A stretch of DNA of 64,000 nt from Lumbricus rubellus (GCA_945859605.1 OX243811.1:67607465-67671464), one strand, 5' to 3'. Counted from the first letter of the stretch, positions 23,100 to 34,195 are shown. Notes: generated by a model not told the origin, from the letters alone. Program-made: numbers and translations.

Positions 23100-24233
23100 A
23101 GAAATAGGTTTTGGTTTAAAATGAACTTTGGCATAACTTTAAAGGTTGCTCCAGATCCTAAATGAAAGAACTAAATAAAAATTGCATCAAAATTATTGCA
23201 TCTAGCTTTGCCGCCGAGCACTTGAAGTTTCGTGTACTTTCGCAGCTGCAAACCATGGCAAAAACATGTACTGTGCAAACACGAGAACTATGGTCACGGA
23301 GAAATGGTCAGAAAAGAAAGAGAAAAGAAAAAGTAGAATATTATAAGAAGTATTATAAATCTCAAAGATTGTATAAAGTATAGCCTATAGAGTATAGATG
23401 ATACACCAGACAATGATTATGGCTGTGATACAGTGTGATAGGCCTACAATTGACTCCGATTATGCAGCGTCAGAATCATTATGTGGATGTTTAAGTTACC
23501 GGGTGTATGCGATCTGAAAGAGAAATATGCTCTCGCTACACTGTCATTCTCTGCTTTGTCCAGGAATTTGACAGACATAGTTTCTCCAATGCGGTTGGTG
23601 CTGCTTAATAGGTCTACTTGTGGACTATGGAATTGTGAATGATGACGACCAGAGTTCAGCTACAGTACTGGCAGATTGTGAAAAGAGACAGAGAGGGAAA
23701 ATTTCGTAACCTGATATATGATAGATGAGGAGAAAAGTGTGAAAAGCACATGCAAGAACTGGCAGCCAGAAGAATTAAAATAGCAAAGAAAACTGATCAT
23801 TGTCACCATAGCAGTTCTGGTGAATTAGAACATTCATAATCCCAAAACTGAATTTAGAAGCCACTGTCCACTGTGTTCTAGTTAACTGGTTGGATTTTCC
23901 AGACTTGAACCTCCAATAACTTGCAAGTTTAAGAAAAATGACCCTAAAGAATCCATTAAAACTGGGTGCATGTTAGATCCTCAAAAATGCCATTGCCACA
24001 AGCATGCATTCAAAGTTGTTACAGACGCAGCAAGGTCAGTTTGTGGCAAAGAAAGTAGAGAGGGCCACATTCGAACAAAAACATGGTCAAATACACCACA
24101 AAAAGTGAGAGGAAACATATGAGTGAAACGCATTGTCAGCATGTGAAAGTTTTGTGAAGCGTAATAATTAAGGACCACAAGTTTTTTTCAACATTAGTTA
24201 TTTATTCCCTTTTTAAAGATAGAATAATGCAAT
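23100..24233 (+). pseudogene. Possible decayed coding sequence, unidentified
   Basis: Several stretches look codon-like but do not join. One is 23162-23383, with a basic C-terminus. The other is the frame about 23887-24121, which has no clear start and is rich in Cys, His and Lys around residues coded near 23965-24010. I do not recognise the family. It could be a relic of a transposon or host exon, or chance. Confidence 0.2.
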
Positions 24234-24405
24234 GGGGACCGTCCATAAATGACGTCACGTAACTGGAAGGGAGAGGATCACACATCTGCAACGCTTTGTG
24301 ATGATCCATTGCTAGATATCATAATTATGACTTTTGTGTTAACGAGTGACGAGGGTGTCGAAGGAGATAACCCTAACTTGCGTGACGTCATTTATGGACG
24401 GCCCC
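24234..24405. mobile_element. MITE with GTCCATAAATGACGTCACG terminal inverted repeats
   Basis: 172 bp. The left end (GGGGACC...) and right end (...GGCCCC) are inverted repeats of about 25 bases sharing CCGTCCATAAATGACGTCAC, with one base of length difference. The inner ~120 bp is unrelated and non-coding. I could not read a convincing target duplication, so the superfamily is open. Confidence 0.7.
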
Positions 24406-24614
24406 TTGCTTGTAGCTCATAGTACTAGGGCCTATATATGTCGGAATGGCCAAACAAATACTATTACCCTGTGTCATAAAATCTGGCTCACAATATTCCT
24501 ACTTTTAAGCCTAATTACTACTTCAGTTAAGAAAATAATCAAATTTCAGCAGTTTTAATGCAATGAGTAGGGGTTAAAGGAGAGCCACGCTCCACTTTGC
24601 ACTCAGTGACCCCA

Positions 24615-24692
24615 TGACGTCATCAAGTGCAAGGTCAAGGTCAAAGGTCAAAGGTCAAGGTCAAGGTCAAAGGTCAAGGTCATCCTAATTAG
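24615..24692 (+). promoter_or_regulatory. CRE palindrome and AGGTCA half-site cluster (left arm)
   Basis: TGACGTCA, the full CRE palindrome, lies at 24615-24622. At 24630-24692 there are eight AGGTCA half-sites, several as AGGTCAAAGGTCA (a DR1 spacing) and TCAAGGTCA (extended monomer site of NR5/ERR-type receptors). TAATTAGG-type homeodomain-like words follow to 24830. Binding is inference from motif identity. The mirror copy lies at about 31328-31405. Confidence 0.5.
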
Positions 24693-24830
24693 GTCATCTT
24701 AATTAGGTTAATTAGCCTATTATACTAATTAGGTCATATTAATTAGCCTATTATATTAATTAGCATATTAATTAGTATATTAATTAGGTAATTATGCTAA
24801 TTATAGTAATTAGGTACCCCTAATTAGTAG
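24693..24830. repeat. TAATTAGG-rich AT repeat (left arm)
   Basis: Degenerate repeats of CTAATTAGGTCAT, AATTAGCCTATTAT and related words. The mirrored block is at about 31190-31327. Confidence 0.75.
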
Positions 24831-24904
24831 CGCTAGGGGGCCCGCCCGCCCCACCCCGGGACCGGGAACGCGTCATCGATAGCGCCACTGCACTGGCTTC
24901 CACG

Positions 24905-25315
24905 ACATCTCTCCCTCCCCCTCTCCCTCCCCATCTCCCTCTCCTCTCCCTCTCCCTCCCCCTCTCTCACCATCTCTTTATGTATCCATCTCTCGAGAAT
25001 GACTCATCGAAGGCACCGCAGTATATTCTGGCTTCTACACTGTCTTCCACCACCCCATCTCCCTCTCCCTCTTCCCCCTCCTCTCTCCCTCTCCCCTCCT
25101 CTCTTCCTCTCCCTCCCCCTCTCCCACCATCTCTTCATGTATCCATCTCTTGGAAACGCATCATCAGAGGCACTGCCATACAATATTCAACAGCCTCTCT
25201 TCCTCTCCCCTCCCCTCTCTCACTCCCTCCCCTCTCTATGTATTCCTCTCGCCATCTCTCTACCTCCCCACCTTCTCCCTCCCCCCTCTCTCTCTCTCTC
25301 CGCCTCTCCCAGTGA
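24905..25315. repeat. CTCCCC-rich pyrimidine repeat with ~155-bp duplicated block
   Basis: CCCTCTCCCTCC-type low complexity interrupted by ATGTATCCATCTCT blocks at 24979 and 25138, each followed by a related GCACYGCAGTAT/GCACTGCCATAC segment. It is mirrored at about 30705-31115. Open frames here are Pro/Ser/Leu artefacts. Confidence 0.75.
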
Positions 25316-25800
25316 AGTCCATTGCCCATTGTCACAGCGAACCGAACAAGGCTTTCAAGTAGGTAATTACCCCCTTTCATCTCTCTGTCGCGGCGGAGTC
25401 CAACCATCTGCCACGGGGAGGCCACCCATCAATATAAGACTTTTGGCTGGGGACACCACAAATATTTTCTTATACTTGAACAATACAAAACAACATATAA
25501 TATTCTCGTATGAGTGGCATTTCACTCTAAAGACCTTCCCCTCACCCTCCAACCCTCCATTCCAAACCCCTACACACAAATTTACCTTATGCGAGTAAGA
25601 ACCAACCAATCACGAAGCAGGAAACCTAAGCGACGAACCAATAAGGCGACGAGAACCCCTTCATATGACTAAGAAATATAATCATTATTCGCCATTTTAT
25701 TCAAAAATATCAATAAATCAGACATTTTTACATTTAAATCACACAATATTAAGTATTTCATACCTCATTATCCAAAAATTATAGCATCATTTCTTTAAGT

Positions 25801-26545
25801 CAAACACAAAAACCTAAGAATCCATGTACGGGCAAAATCCAATATGGCGTCCTTCCCAATTATTATGTATAGTCAAACACAAAAACCTAAAAATCCATGT
25901 ACGGCCAAATTCCAACATGGTGTCCTTCCCAATTTTCTCCAAGGCAAACACAAAAACCTAAGAATCCATGTACGGGCAAAATCCAATATGGCGTCCTTCC
26001 CAATTATTATGTATAGTCAAACACAAAAACCTAAAAATCCATGTACGGCCAAATTCCAACATGGTGTCCTTCCCAATTTTCTCCAAGGCAAACACAAAAA
26101 CCTAAGAATTCATGTACGGTCAAATTCCAACATGGCGTCCTTCCCAATTATTATGCATAGTCAAACGTAAAAACCTAAGAATCCATGTACAGTCAAATTC
26201 CAATATGGCGTCCTTCCCAATTATTATTCATAGTCAAACGTAAAACCTAAGAAACCAACAGCGGTCAAATTCTAATATGGCGTCCTTCCCAATTATTATG
26301 CATAGTCAAACGTAAAAACCTAAGAATCCATGTACGGCCAAATTCCAACATGGCGGCCTTCCCAATTTTCTCCAAGTCAAACACAAAAACCTAAGAATTC
26401 ATGTACAGTCGAATTCCAACATGGCGCCCTTCCCAATTATTATGTATAGTCAAACGCAAAAACCTAAGAATCCAGCAACGGGCAAATTCCAATATGGCGG
26501 CCTTCCCAATTTTTATGTATAGTCAAACGCAAAAACTGAAGAAGA
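25801..26545. repeat. 71-73-bp tandem repeat with ATGGCG motif (left arm)
   Basis: About ten units running CAAACACAAAAACCTAAGAA, then CATGTACGG, CCAATATGGCG or CCAACATGGCG, then TCCTTCCCAATT. The period is 73 or 71 bases, with some dimer structure. Most units carry ATGGCG preceded by AAC/AAT, similar to the YY1 consensus, and one is AACATGGCGGC. The same array is mirrored at about 29475-30226. Confidence 0.85.
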
Positions 26546-26735
26546 GGGCAATCATCCTTTCCCAATATAGCGCCCTTTAATAGTCATCATCTCCCAAGGT
26601 GGCGCTCGTGCAGCCTTTCCTGGCCATTCGCGCTCAAACAACATATACACAGGCAATTTTTTCACAAACGCTAAGTCCAAATAATACAAATACACACAAC
26701 TTTCTAGGCGCAAGGTGGAACACCAACATACTTTC

Positions 26736-26812
26736 ACACACACACACACACACACATACATACACAAACACACACAAACACACACAAACACACACACACA
26801 CACACATACACA
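26736..26812. repeat. CA microsatellite (left arm)
   Basis: Imperfect (CA)n with ATA and AAA interruptions. It is mirrored at about 29201-29284, where it has six more bases. That is the main length difference between the arms. Confidence 0.85.
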
Positions 26813-27879
26813 CAAACTCGAAATACATGAAAACTCACATCCTTCTATTCACAAGGCATTCTTCCTCATATAGGAACAGGCAAGTAACTCATATAACTTT
26901 AAACTCCAAAGATGGCGCACAATTTGCCATTCTTGGACATGTAAGAACACAAACCATAAATTCATCGTACATTTCTTTCAACAGGTGGCGCTTTTACTTA
27001 AATATTAACATATTACATATCAAATATGCGAAATTCTCAAGAACACATTCAACAACATGCACCTTTTCAACATGCGCAGGAACGAGTGGAAGTAGCAGAG
27101 GGCGGGTAAAGCACTTAGGCAATTGAGCTCTTCAATTTCTATCACAAACACACATCCTTTAATCAACTTTTCTGTCTTAGATGCTGAACTTTACATGGAA
27201 CAACGAAGGATGTCTGTTTTGTAAGGCAAGCACTTGAAGAGTATGATGGCATAGCGATACGAGTTGAACACTGACAAAGCGAAATTACGAATATGTTAGA
27301 TGTGTGAGCGGGCAGAACTTGAACTTTTTAATGTAAGACACGAACTTTTGCAATTGTGAGAAAACAAATTTAGAATTTATGTAGCGTGAAACACAGAAAT
27401 GCATGTCGAATGTGGCAAGTTGGAGAAATATGGAGTGGGCGAAGTGGGTATTCTTATGTTTGTGGAAACAAAGGCATACATTATTTGTAAAATGACAACA
27501 ATTTTGGTAAACTGTGAACATAGTGAGCGAAGAAATGCAACTTAGGGGTACAAGTGGTCAATTGCAAGGCTTTTTAGGGTTAGGAGCGCTAGGCTGGTGA
27601 CGCGCAGGGGCGGGGAGAGCGGTCCATTCTAAAGTTTTGTGAAAACAAAGGTGTTCATTATTTGTAACATGACACCAATTTTGGTAAAATGCCAAAATAT
27701 TGTACGTAGAAACACGAATTAGGGTACGAACAATGTATTGCAGCGCGTATTAGGGTTAGCAGACGTGCACAACTTAGCAGAAATCTGCATTCGTCAACTC
27801 TGAAAACGCTAAGTCCAAATTTTCGTCATGCAAAAATTCGACCGACAGCTCCTTCGAGCAACGCGGCGGCGGCGGCGGG

Positions 27880-28135
27880 CGCCCCTTCCCACACGGACGA
27901 CCACGGACCCTGCGACGTGGTGACGACGTGACACGCTTTCCCAATTAGATCAGGCTTTGGCTCTTAGAAGTTAAAGTCGAATACGCTCCGACACAGCTTT
28001 CAAAAATTTCCTTCACCCGCAATACGCATGAGTCTTTAACTTCATACGAGTCAAAGCAGGATCGATTGGGATCGCGCGCCTCGTCGTCAGCCTCGCCGCA
28101 GGGTTCGAGGTCGCCCGTGAGGGACGGGGCGCTCG
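27880..28135. other. Divergent centre of the palindrome
   Basis: GC-rich CGGCGG and GCCGCC runs mark the points where near-identity stops. Between them the sequence still folds on itself, but with many mismatches: for example CCCAATTAGATC against GATCGATTGGG, and GAAGTTAAAG against CTTTAACTTC. The symmetry centre is about 28010, with essentially no unique spacer. No gene is seen. Confidence 0.75.
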
Positions 28136-29253
28136 CCGCCGCCGCCGCCGCGTTGCTCGAAGGAGCTGTCGGTCGAATTTTTGCATGACGAAAATTTGGA
28201 CTTAGCGTTTTCAGAGTTGACGAATGCAGATTTCTGCTAAGTTGTGCACGTCTGCTAACTCTAATACGCGCTGCAATACATTGTTCGTACCCTAATTCGT
28301 GTTTCTACGTACAATATTTTGGCATTTTACCAAAATTGGTGTCATGTTACAAATAATGAACACCTTTGTTTTCACAAAACTTAAGAATGGACCGCTCTCC
28401 CCGCCCCTGCGCGTCACCAGCCTAGCGCTCCTAACCCTAAAAAGCCTTGCAATTGACCACTTGTACCCCTAAGTTGCATTTCTTCGCTCACTATGTTCAC
28501 AGTTTACCAAAATTGTTGTCATTTTACAAATAATGTATGCCTTTGTTTCCACAAACATAAGAATACCCACTTCGCCCACTCCATATTTCTCCAACTTGCC
28601 ACATTCGACATGCATTTCTGTGTTTCACGCTACGTAAATTCTAAATTTGTTTTCTCACAATTGCAAAAGTTCGTGTCTTACATTAAAAAGTTCAAGTTCT
28701 GCCCGCTCACACATCTAACATATTCGTAATTTCGCTTTGTCAGTGTTCAACTCGTATCGCTATGCCATCATACTCTTCAAGTGCTTGCCTTACAAAACAG
28801 ACATCCTTCGTTGTTCCATGTAAAGTTCAGCATCTAAGACAGAAAAGTTGATTAAAGGATGTGTGTTTGTGATAGAAATTGAAGAGCTCAATTGCCTAAG
28901 TGCTTTACCCGCCCTCTGCTACTTCCACTCGTTCCTGCGCATGTTGAAAAGGTGCATGTTGTTGAATGTGTTCTTGAGAATTTCGCATATTTGATATGTA
29001 ATATGTTAATATTTAAGTAAAAGCGCCACCTGTTGAAAGAAATGTACGATGAATTTATGGTTTGTGTTCTTACATGTCCAAGAATGGCAACTTGTGCGCC
29101 ATCTTTGGAGTTTAAAGTTATATGAGTTACTTGCCTGTTCCTATATGAGGAAGAATGCCTTGTGAATAGAAGGATGTGAGTTTTCATGTATTTCGAGTTT
29201 GTGTGTATGTGTGTGTGTGTGTGTGTTTGTGTGTGTTTGTGTGTGTTTGTGTA

Positions 29254-29289
<36 letters not shown>

Positions 29290-29474
29290 TATGTTGGTGT
29301 TCCACCTTGCGCCTAGAAAGTTGTGTGTATTTGTATTATTTGGACTTAGCGTTTGTGAAAAAATTGCCTGTGTATATGTTGTTTGAGCGCGAATGGCCAG
29401 GAAAGGCTGCACGAGCGCCACCTTGGGAGATGATGACTATTAAAGGGCGCTATATTGGGAAAGGATGATTGCCC

Positions 29475-30226
29475 TCTTCTTCAGTTTTTGCGTTTGACTA
29501 TACATAAAAATTGGGAAGGCCGCCATATTGGAATTTGCCCGTTGCTGGATTCTTAGGTTTTTGCGTTTGACTATACATAATAATTGGGAAGGGCGCCATG
29601 TTGGAATTCGACTGTACATGAATTCTTAGGTTTTTGTGTTTGACTTGGAGAAAATTGGGAAGGCCGCCATGTTGGAATTTGGCCGTACATGGATTCTTAG
29701 GTTTTTACGTTTGACTATGCATAATAATTGGGAAGGACGCCATATTAGAATTTGACCGCTGTTGGTTTCTTAGGTTTTACGTTTGACTATGAATAATAAT
29801 TGGGAAGGACGCCATATTGGAATTTGACTGTACATGGATTCTTAGGTTTTTACGTTTGACTATGCATAATAATTGGGAAGGACGCCATGTTGGAATTTGA
29901 CCGTACATGAATTCTTAGGTTTTTGTGTTTGCCTTGGAGAAAATTGGGAAGGACACCATGTTGGAATTTGGCCGTACATGGATTTTTAGGTTTTTGTGTT
30001 TGACTATACATAATAATTGGGAAGGACGCCATATTGGATTTTGCCCGTACATGGATTCTTAGGTTTTTGTGTTTGCCTTGGAGAAAATTGGGAAGGACAC
30101 CATGTTGGAATTTGGCCGTACATGGATTTTTAGGTTTTTGTGTTTGACTATACATAATAATTGGGAAGGACGCCATATTGGATTTTGCCCGTACATGGAT
30201 TCTTAGGTTTTTGTGTTTGACTTAAA
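29475..30226. repeat. 71-73-bp tandem repeat (right arm, inverted copy)
   Basis: Reverse complement of the array at 25801-26545, unit for unit. The frames that span it in both arms are mirror images and carry no domain. Confidence 0.85.
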
Positions 30227-31327
30227 GAAATGATGCTATAATTTTTGGATAATGAGGTATGAAATACTTAATATTGTGTGATTTAAATGTAAAAATGTCT
30301 GATTTATTGATATTTTTGAATAAAATGGCGAATAATGATTATATTTCTTAGTCATATGAAGGGGTTCTCGTCGCCTTATTGGTTCGTCGCTTAGGTTTCC
30401 TGCTTCGTGATTGGTTGGTTCTTACTCGCATAAGGTAAATTTGTGTGTAGGGGTTTGGAATGGAGGGTTGGAGGGTGAGGGGAAGGTCTTTAGAGTGAAA
30501 TGCCACTCATACGAGAATATTATATGTTGTTTTGTATTGTTCAAGTATAAGAAAATATTTGTGGTGTCCCCAGCCAAAAGTCTTATATTGATGGGTGGCC
30601 TCCCCGTGGCAGATGGTTGGACTCCGCCGCGACAGAGAGATGAAAGGGGGTAATTACCTACTTGAAAGCCTTGTTCGGTTCGCTGTGACAATGGGCAATG
30701 GACTTCGCTGGGAGAGGCGGAGAGAGAGAGAGAGGGGGGAGGGAGAAGGTGGGGAGGTAGAGAGATGGCGAGAGGAATACATAGAGAGGGGAGGGAGTGA
30801 GAGAGGGGAGGGGAGAGGAAGAGAGGCTGTTGAATATTGTATGGCAGTGCCTCTGATGATGCGTTTCCAAGAGATGGATACATGAAGAGATGGTGGGAGA
30901 GGGGGAGGGAGAGGAAGAGAGGAGGGGAGAGGGAGAGAGGAGGGGGAAGAGGGAGAGGGAGATGGGGTGGTGGAAGACAGTGTAGAAGCCAGAATATACT
31001 GCGGTGCCTTCGATGAGTCATTCTCGAGAGATGGATACATAAAGAGATGGTGAGAGAGGGGGAGGGAGAGGGAGAGGAGAGGGAGATGGGGAGGGAGAGG
31101 GGGAGGGAGAGATGTCGTGGAAGCCAGTGCAGTGGCGCTATCGATGACGCGTTCCCGGTCCCGGGGTGGGGCGGGCGGGCCCCCTAGCGCTACTAATTAG
31201 GGGTACCTAATTACTATAATTAGCATAATTACCTAATTAATATACTAATTAATATGCTAATTAATATAATAGGCTAATTAATATGACCTAATTAGTATAA
31301 TAGGCTAATTAACCTAATTAAGATGAC

Positions 31328-31405
31328 CTAATTAGGATGACCTTGACCTTTGACCTTGACCTTGACCTTTGACCTTTGACCTTGACCTTGCACTTGATGA
31401 CGTCA
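31328..31405 (-). promoter_or_regulatory. CRE palindrome and TGACCT half-site cluster (right arm)
   Basis: Mirror of the left-arm cluster: repeated TGACCTTTGACCT/TGACCTTGACC followed by TGACGTCA at 31398-31405. Because of the palindrome each element end carries one cluster oriented outward-in. Confidence 0.5.
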
Positions 31406-31460
31406 TGGGGTCACTGAGTGCAAAGTGGAGCGTGGCTCTCCTTTAACCCCTACTGCAATG

Positions 31461-31967
31461 CTAAAAAGTACGGAATACATGAATAACTTCAGAGCCTTGG
31501 CGGCAAAGTAAAGCAGCACGTCAGAAACAAAATTTCTATACCAGGCACTATCCTATGCATAGGAGCAACAAATTAATATATGCCAAACATGATCCTTTCT
31601 GGTCACTACGCCCTATTCTATAATGTACTAGCTGAATTACCCGGCGTATAGCCCGGGACATCTCGGTTCTTCGTCCCCAGTCCAGATCCCAACCGCCCCT
31701 GCGGGGCGGGTTCGCCACCCCAGATTTTTCCGTCTCAATCCACATCCCGCACTGACCGCAGGGTGGGTTCGCCACCCCTCCGGGGACTGGGGTGGACGGC
31801 ATTTCCAACCAATATCCCACCCGCCCCTGCGGGGCATGTTAACCACCCCTTTACCGGTGAATTATGTTTTTTCCTAAACCCGTCCCGCCATAAATAATGT
31901 CCAGATAGAAGATAGCCTACGTACGACGACACGGTAGGTTATAAATTATCGGTATTAATTACATGTA
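31461..31967 (-). mobile_element. Helitron-like 3' end and GC-rich repeat block
   Basis: On the minus strand the sequence runs through three loosely repeated ~75-bp blocks with GGGGTGGCGAACCC and GCCCCGCAGGGGCGG (31680-31860). It then reaches a short GC hairpin (CCCGGGCTATACGCCGGG) and terminates CAGCTAG followed by T at 31628. A hairpin about ten bases before a CTRR end that abuts T is the Helitron 3' signature. A similar end is at 53146-53172. No RepHel gene is present. Confidence 0.4.
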
Positions 31968-32424
31968 CCGGTGTAAAGGTTTCAGATTACCCCCTCCTAA
32001 ACATTACCCCCTGAAGACTGTAAATTGGACCAATCATCGCATTTATTGTACTAAAATAATCGGAAAAATCATCCCGCTTCTTGTTTTGGTCTGAAGATTT
32101 TTCATCCGTCTTCCCACTTCGTGGTTTGTTATCAATATTTTCATCTGTGACTAAAATACTAATCGTCGCTGAAGTTACAATGGAGAAAATGTCTTCGAGG
32201 CTATTATTTTTTTCGGATCAAAATATTGATAACAAAACACGAAGCGGGATGACGGATGATATTCTGCAGACCAAAACAAGAAGCGGGATAATTTTTCTGA
32301 TTTTATTAGTGCAATAAATGCTATGATTGATGCAAATCTAGTTTCCGGGGGGGTAATCTGAGACCGGTTTCAAGTTACCGGGGGGTAATGTTTAGGAGGG
32401 GGTAATTTGAAACCTTTACACCGG
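31968..32424. mobile_element. MITE with long CCGGTGTAAAGG terminal inverted repeats
   Basis: 457 bp. Both ends carry CCGGTGTAAAGGTTTCA followed by ATTACCCCCTCCTAAACATT in inverted orientation, about 45 bases in all, then ACCGGTTTCA-type inner repeats on the right. The interior is AT-rich and non-coding, with CATCCCGCTTCTTGTTTTGG inverted at both sides. A truncated copy of one end is at 36251-36375. No clear target duplication was found. Confidence 0.75.
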
Positions 32425-32691
32425 CATCTAGTGTCATTGTCTTGTCCAAACTTGCGATCAGCCGTTCATTAGCCTATCGGTGCTTTTATTATTATTTTGA
32501 GAACCGCGTGCTATTCAGCCGTCGTCAAGAAATGAGGTGAAGAAGTAATGACGTCATTAATGTATGCGTGCTCGTTGAAAACAACATACCGTTTTAAATA
32601 CAGCGTTAACTTTCGGATAGAAAATTAAATGTTTGGAACTCGGGAAAGGTAAAATTTTTGGATTTCGAACCCCCTATGTTTGTTCTCGGGT
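32425..32691. other. No gene seen
   Basis: Short unique spacer between the MITE and the Merlin element, ending with the target duplication at 32692-32699. Confidence 0.5.
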
Positions 32692-32699
32692 GTTTTAGG

Positions 32700-33225
32700 G
32701 GTATACATTTACTTCCGCGGGGCGCAAGATACATACCTATTTTCACCTCGCTGACGGCTACCGAAGACTATATATCACAAGAGGACGGTATAATGTCATG
32801 GGTTTATGTACTATATATCCAAAGAGGGTATCCTCTGAGTAAGTAAGTAAGTAAGTAAGTAAGTATTTAAGCTTGCAAAGCACCATTTTGGCGCCGTGTA
32901 TTAAGTATTAACGCTCTACAGGCGTCAATTACCTCATATATGCCTAATTTACTATCGGTGGTCCACGTATATAGCCTATATACAGGCATACATATAGCAT
33001 ATACAGGCTGCTAGGCCTATCATTAACGCCATGTAACCTTGATTAACTATAGGGGTCAATGCTACATAAACTGTTATAGGCCTACAGGCAGGCCTATAAT
33101 TAACGCCGTGTATCCTTGATTCACTATCGGGGTCAATGCTAAATAGACTGTTATAGGCCTAAAGGCATATTTATGTGCTCCGTCAGCGAGGTGAAAATAG
33201 GTATGTATTTTGCGCCCCTCTATAG
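32700..33225. repeat. Merlin left end with internal inverted repeat
   Basis: After the terminal repeat, the ~40 bases around 32716-32757 (GGGGCGCAAGATACATACC, TTTTCACCTCGCTGACG) recur inverted at 33180-33222. The left 0.5 kb therefore looks like a fold-back unit in itself. (AAGT)n lies at 32839-32864. GGCCTATA-type words and degenerate satellite-like blocks (TAACGCC..GTGTA..TTGATT) fill 32915-33170. Confidence 0.65.
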
Positions 33226-33309
33226 TAGGCCTAAATGCTCTTCATTTACTATGAGGGGGGGTTATGCTAGGCTCATAAAGATACACAGGCCACACATATA
33301 TATACAGTG

Positions 33310-34150
33310 ACGTATAGGCCGATATACTATCAACAGGCAGCTATTACGGCCGTGTATTACAGCCTAATTCACTACCGGGGGTATAGGTATAGGCCGATAT
33401 ACTATCAACAATTCAACAGGCAGCTATTAAGGCCGTGTATTGGAGCCTAATTCACTACCGGGGGTATAGGTATAGGCCGATATACTATCAACAATTCAAC
33501 AGGCAGCTATTAAGGCCGTGTATTGGAGCCTAATTTAATACCGGGGGTAACGTATAGGCCGATATGCTATCAACAATTCAACAGGCAGCTATTAAGGCCG
33601 TGTATTGGAGCCTAATTTAATACCGGGGGTAACGTATAGGCCGATATGCTATCAACAATTCAACAGGCAGCTATTAAGGCCGTGTATTGGAGCCTAATTT
33701 AATACCGGGGGTAACGTATAGGCCGATATGCTATCAACAATTCAACAGGCAGCTATTAAGGCCGTGTATTGGAGCCTAATTTAATACCGGGGGTAACGTA
33801 TAGGCCGATATGCTATCAACAGGCAGCTATTAAGGCCGTGTATTGGAGCCTAATTCACTACCGGGGGTATAGGTATAGGCCGATATACTATCAACAATTC
33901 AACAGGCAGCTATTAAGGCCGTGTATTGGAGCCTAATTTAATACCGGGGGTAACGTATAGGCCGATATGCTATCAACAGGCAGCTATTAAGGCCGTGTAT
34001 TGGAGCCTAATTCACTACCGGGGGTATAGGTATAGGCCGATATACTATCAACAATTCAACAGGCAGCTATTAAGGCCGTGTATTGGAGCCTAATTTAATA
34101 CCGGGGGTATAGGTATAGGCCGATATAGGCTACTATCAACAGGCAGCTAT
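33310..34150 (+). repeat. Satellite array A, about ten ~83-bp units
   Basis: The unit contains ATAGGCCGATATACTATCAA, CAATTCAACAGGCAGC, TATTAAGGCCGTGTATTGG and AGCCTAATTCACTACCGGGG. Most units are about 83 bp and a few lack the eight-base AATTCAAC. It is the same family as array B in reverse orientation. The outermost unit has TTACGGCCGTGTATTA, which also occurs at the outer edge of array B. Confidence 0.88.
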
Positions 34151-34195
34151 ATATATGTTATACAGACCACACATATATATGCTATACAGGCCACA

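Larger units (their letters stand above)
24566..31454. mobile_element. 6.9-kb palindromic element, two ~3.4-kb arms, 6-bp target duplication
   Basis: The left end AGTAGGGGTTAAAGGAGAGC and the right end are exact reverse complements, and the inverted identity runs for about 3.3 kb per arm with only scattered mismatches where compared. It is flanked by GCAATG on both sides (24560-24565 and 31455-31460). The right arm is a few bases longer because its CA/TG repeat has three more dinucleotides. The inner ~125 bases of each arm (27880-28135 together) are still palindromic but clearly more divergent. No transposase, polymerase or structural gene is present. Very long inverted repeats, AG ends and a 6-base duplication are the signature of Maverick/Polinton elements, so it may be a non-autonomous derivative. 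Other fold-back classes remain possible. Confidence 0.85.

Noticed and set aside
25844..26170. Repeated 108-codon frame found in both arms of the palindrome
   Set aside because: It is the 71-73-bp tandem repeat read through. The mirror copy adds no independent evidence.
24566..31454. Assembly-made palindrome (artificial join of a read and its complement)
   Set aside because: An exact 6-base duplication flanks the structure, the arms differ by a microsatellite length change and scattered substitutions, and the centre is diverged. These are expected of a real element, though long reads should still confirm it.
33310..34150. CRISPR-like array of regular repeats
   Set aside because: Whole units are similar with no unique spacers, and the context is an animal DNA transposon.
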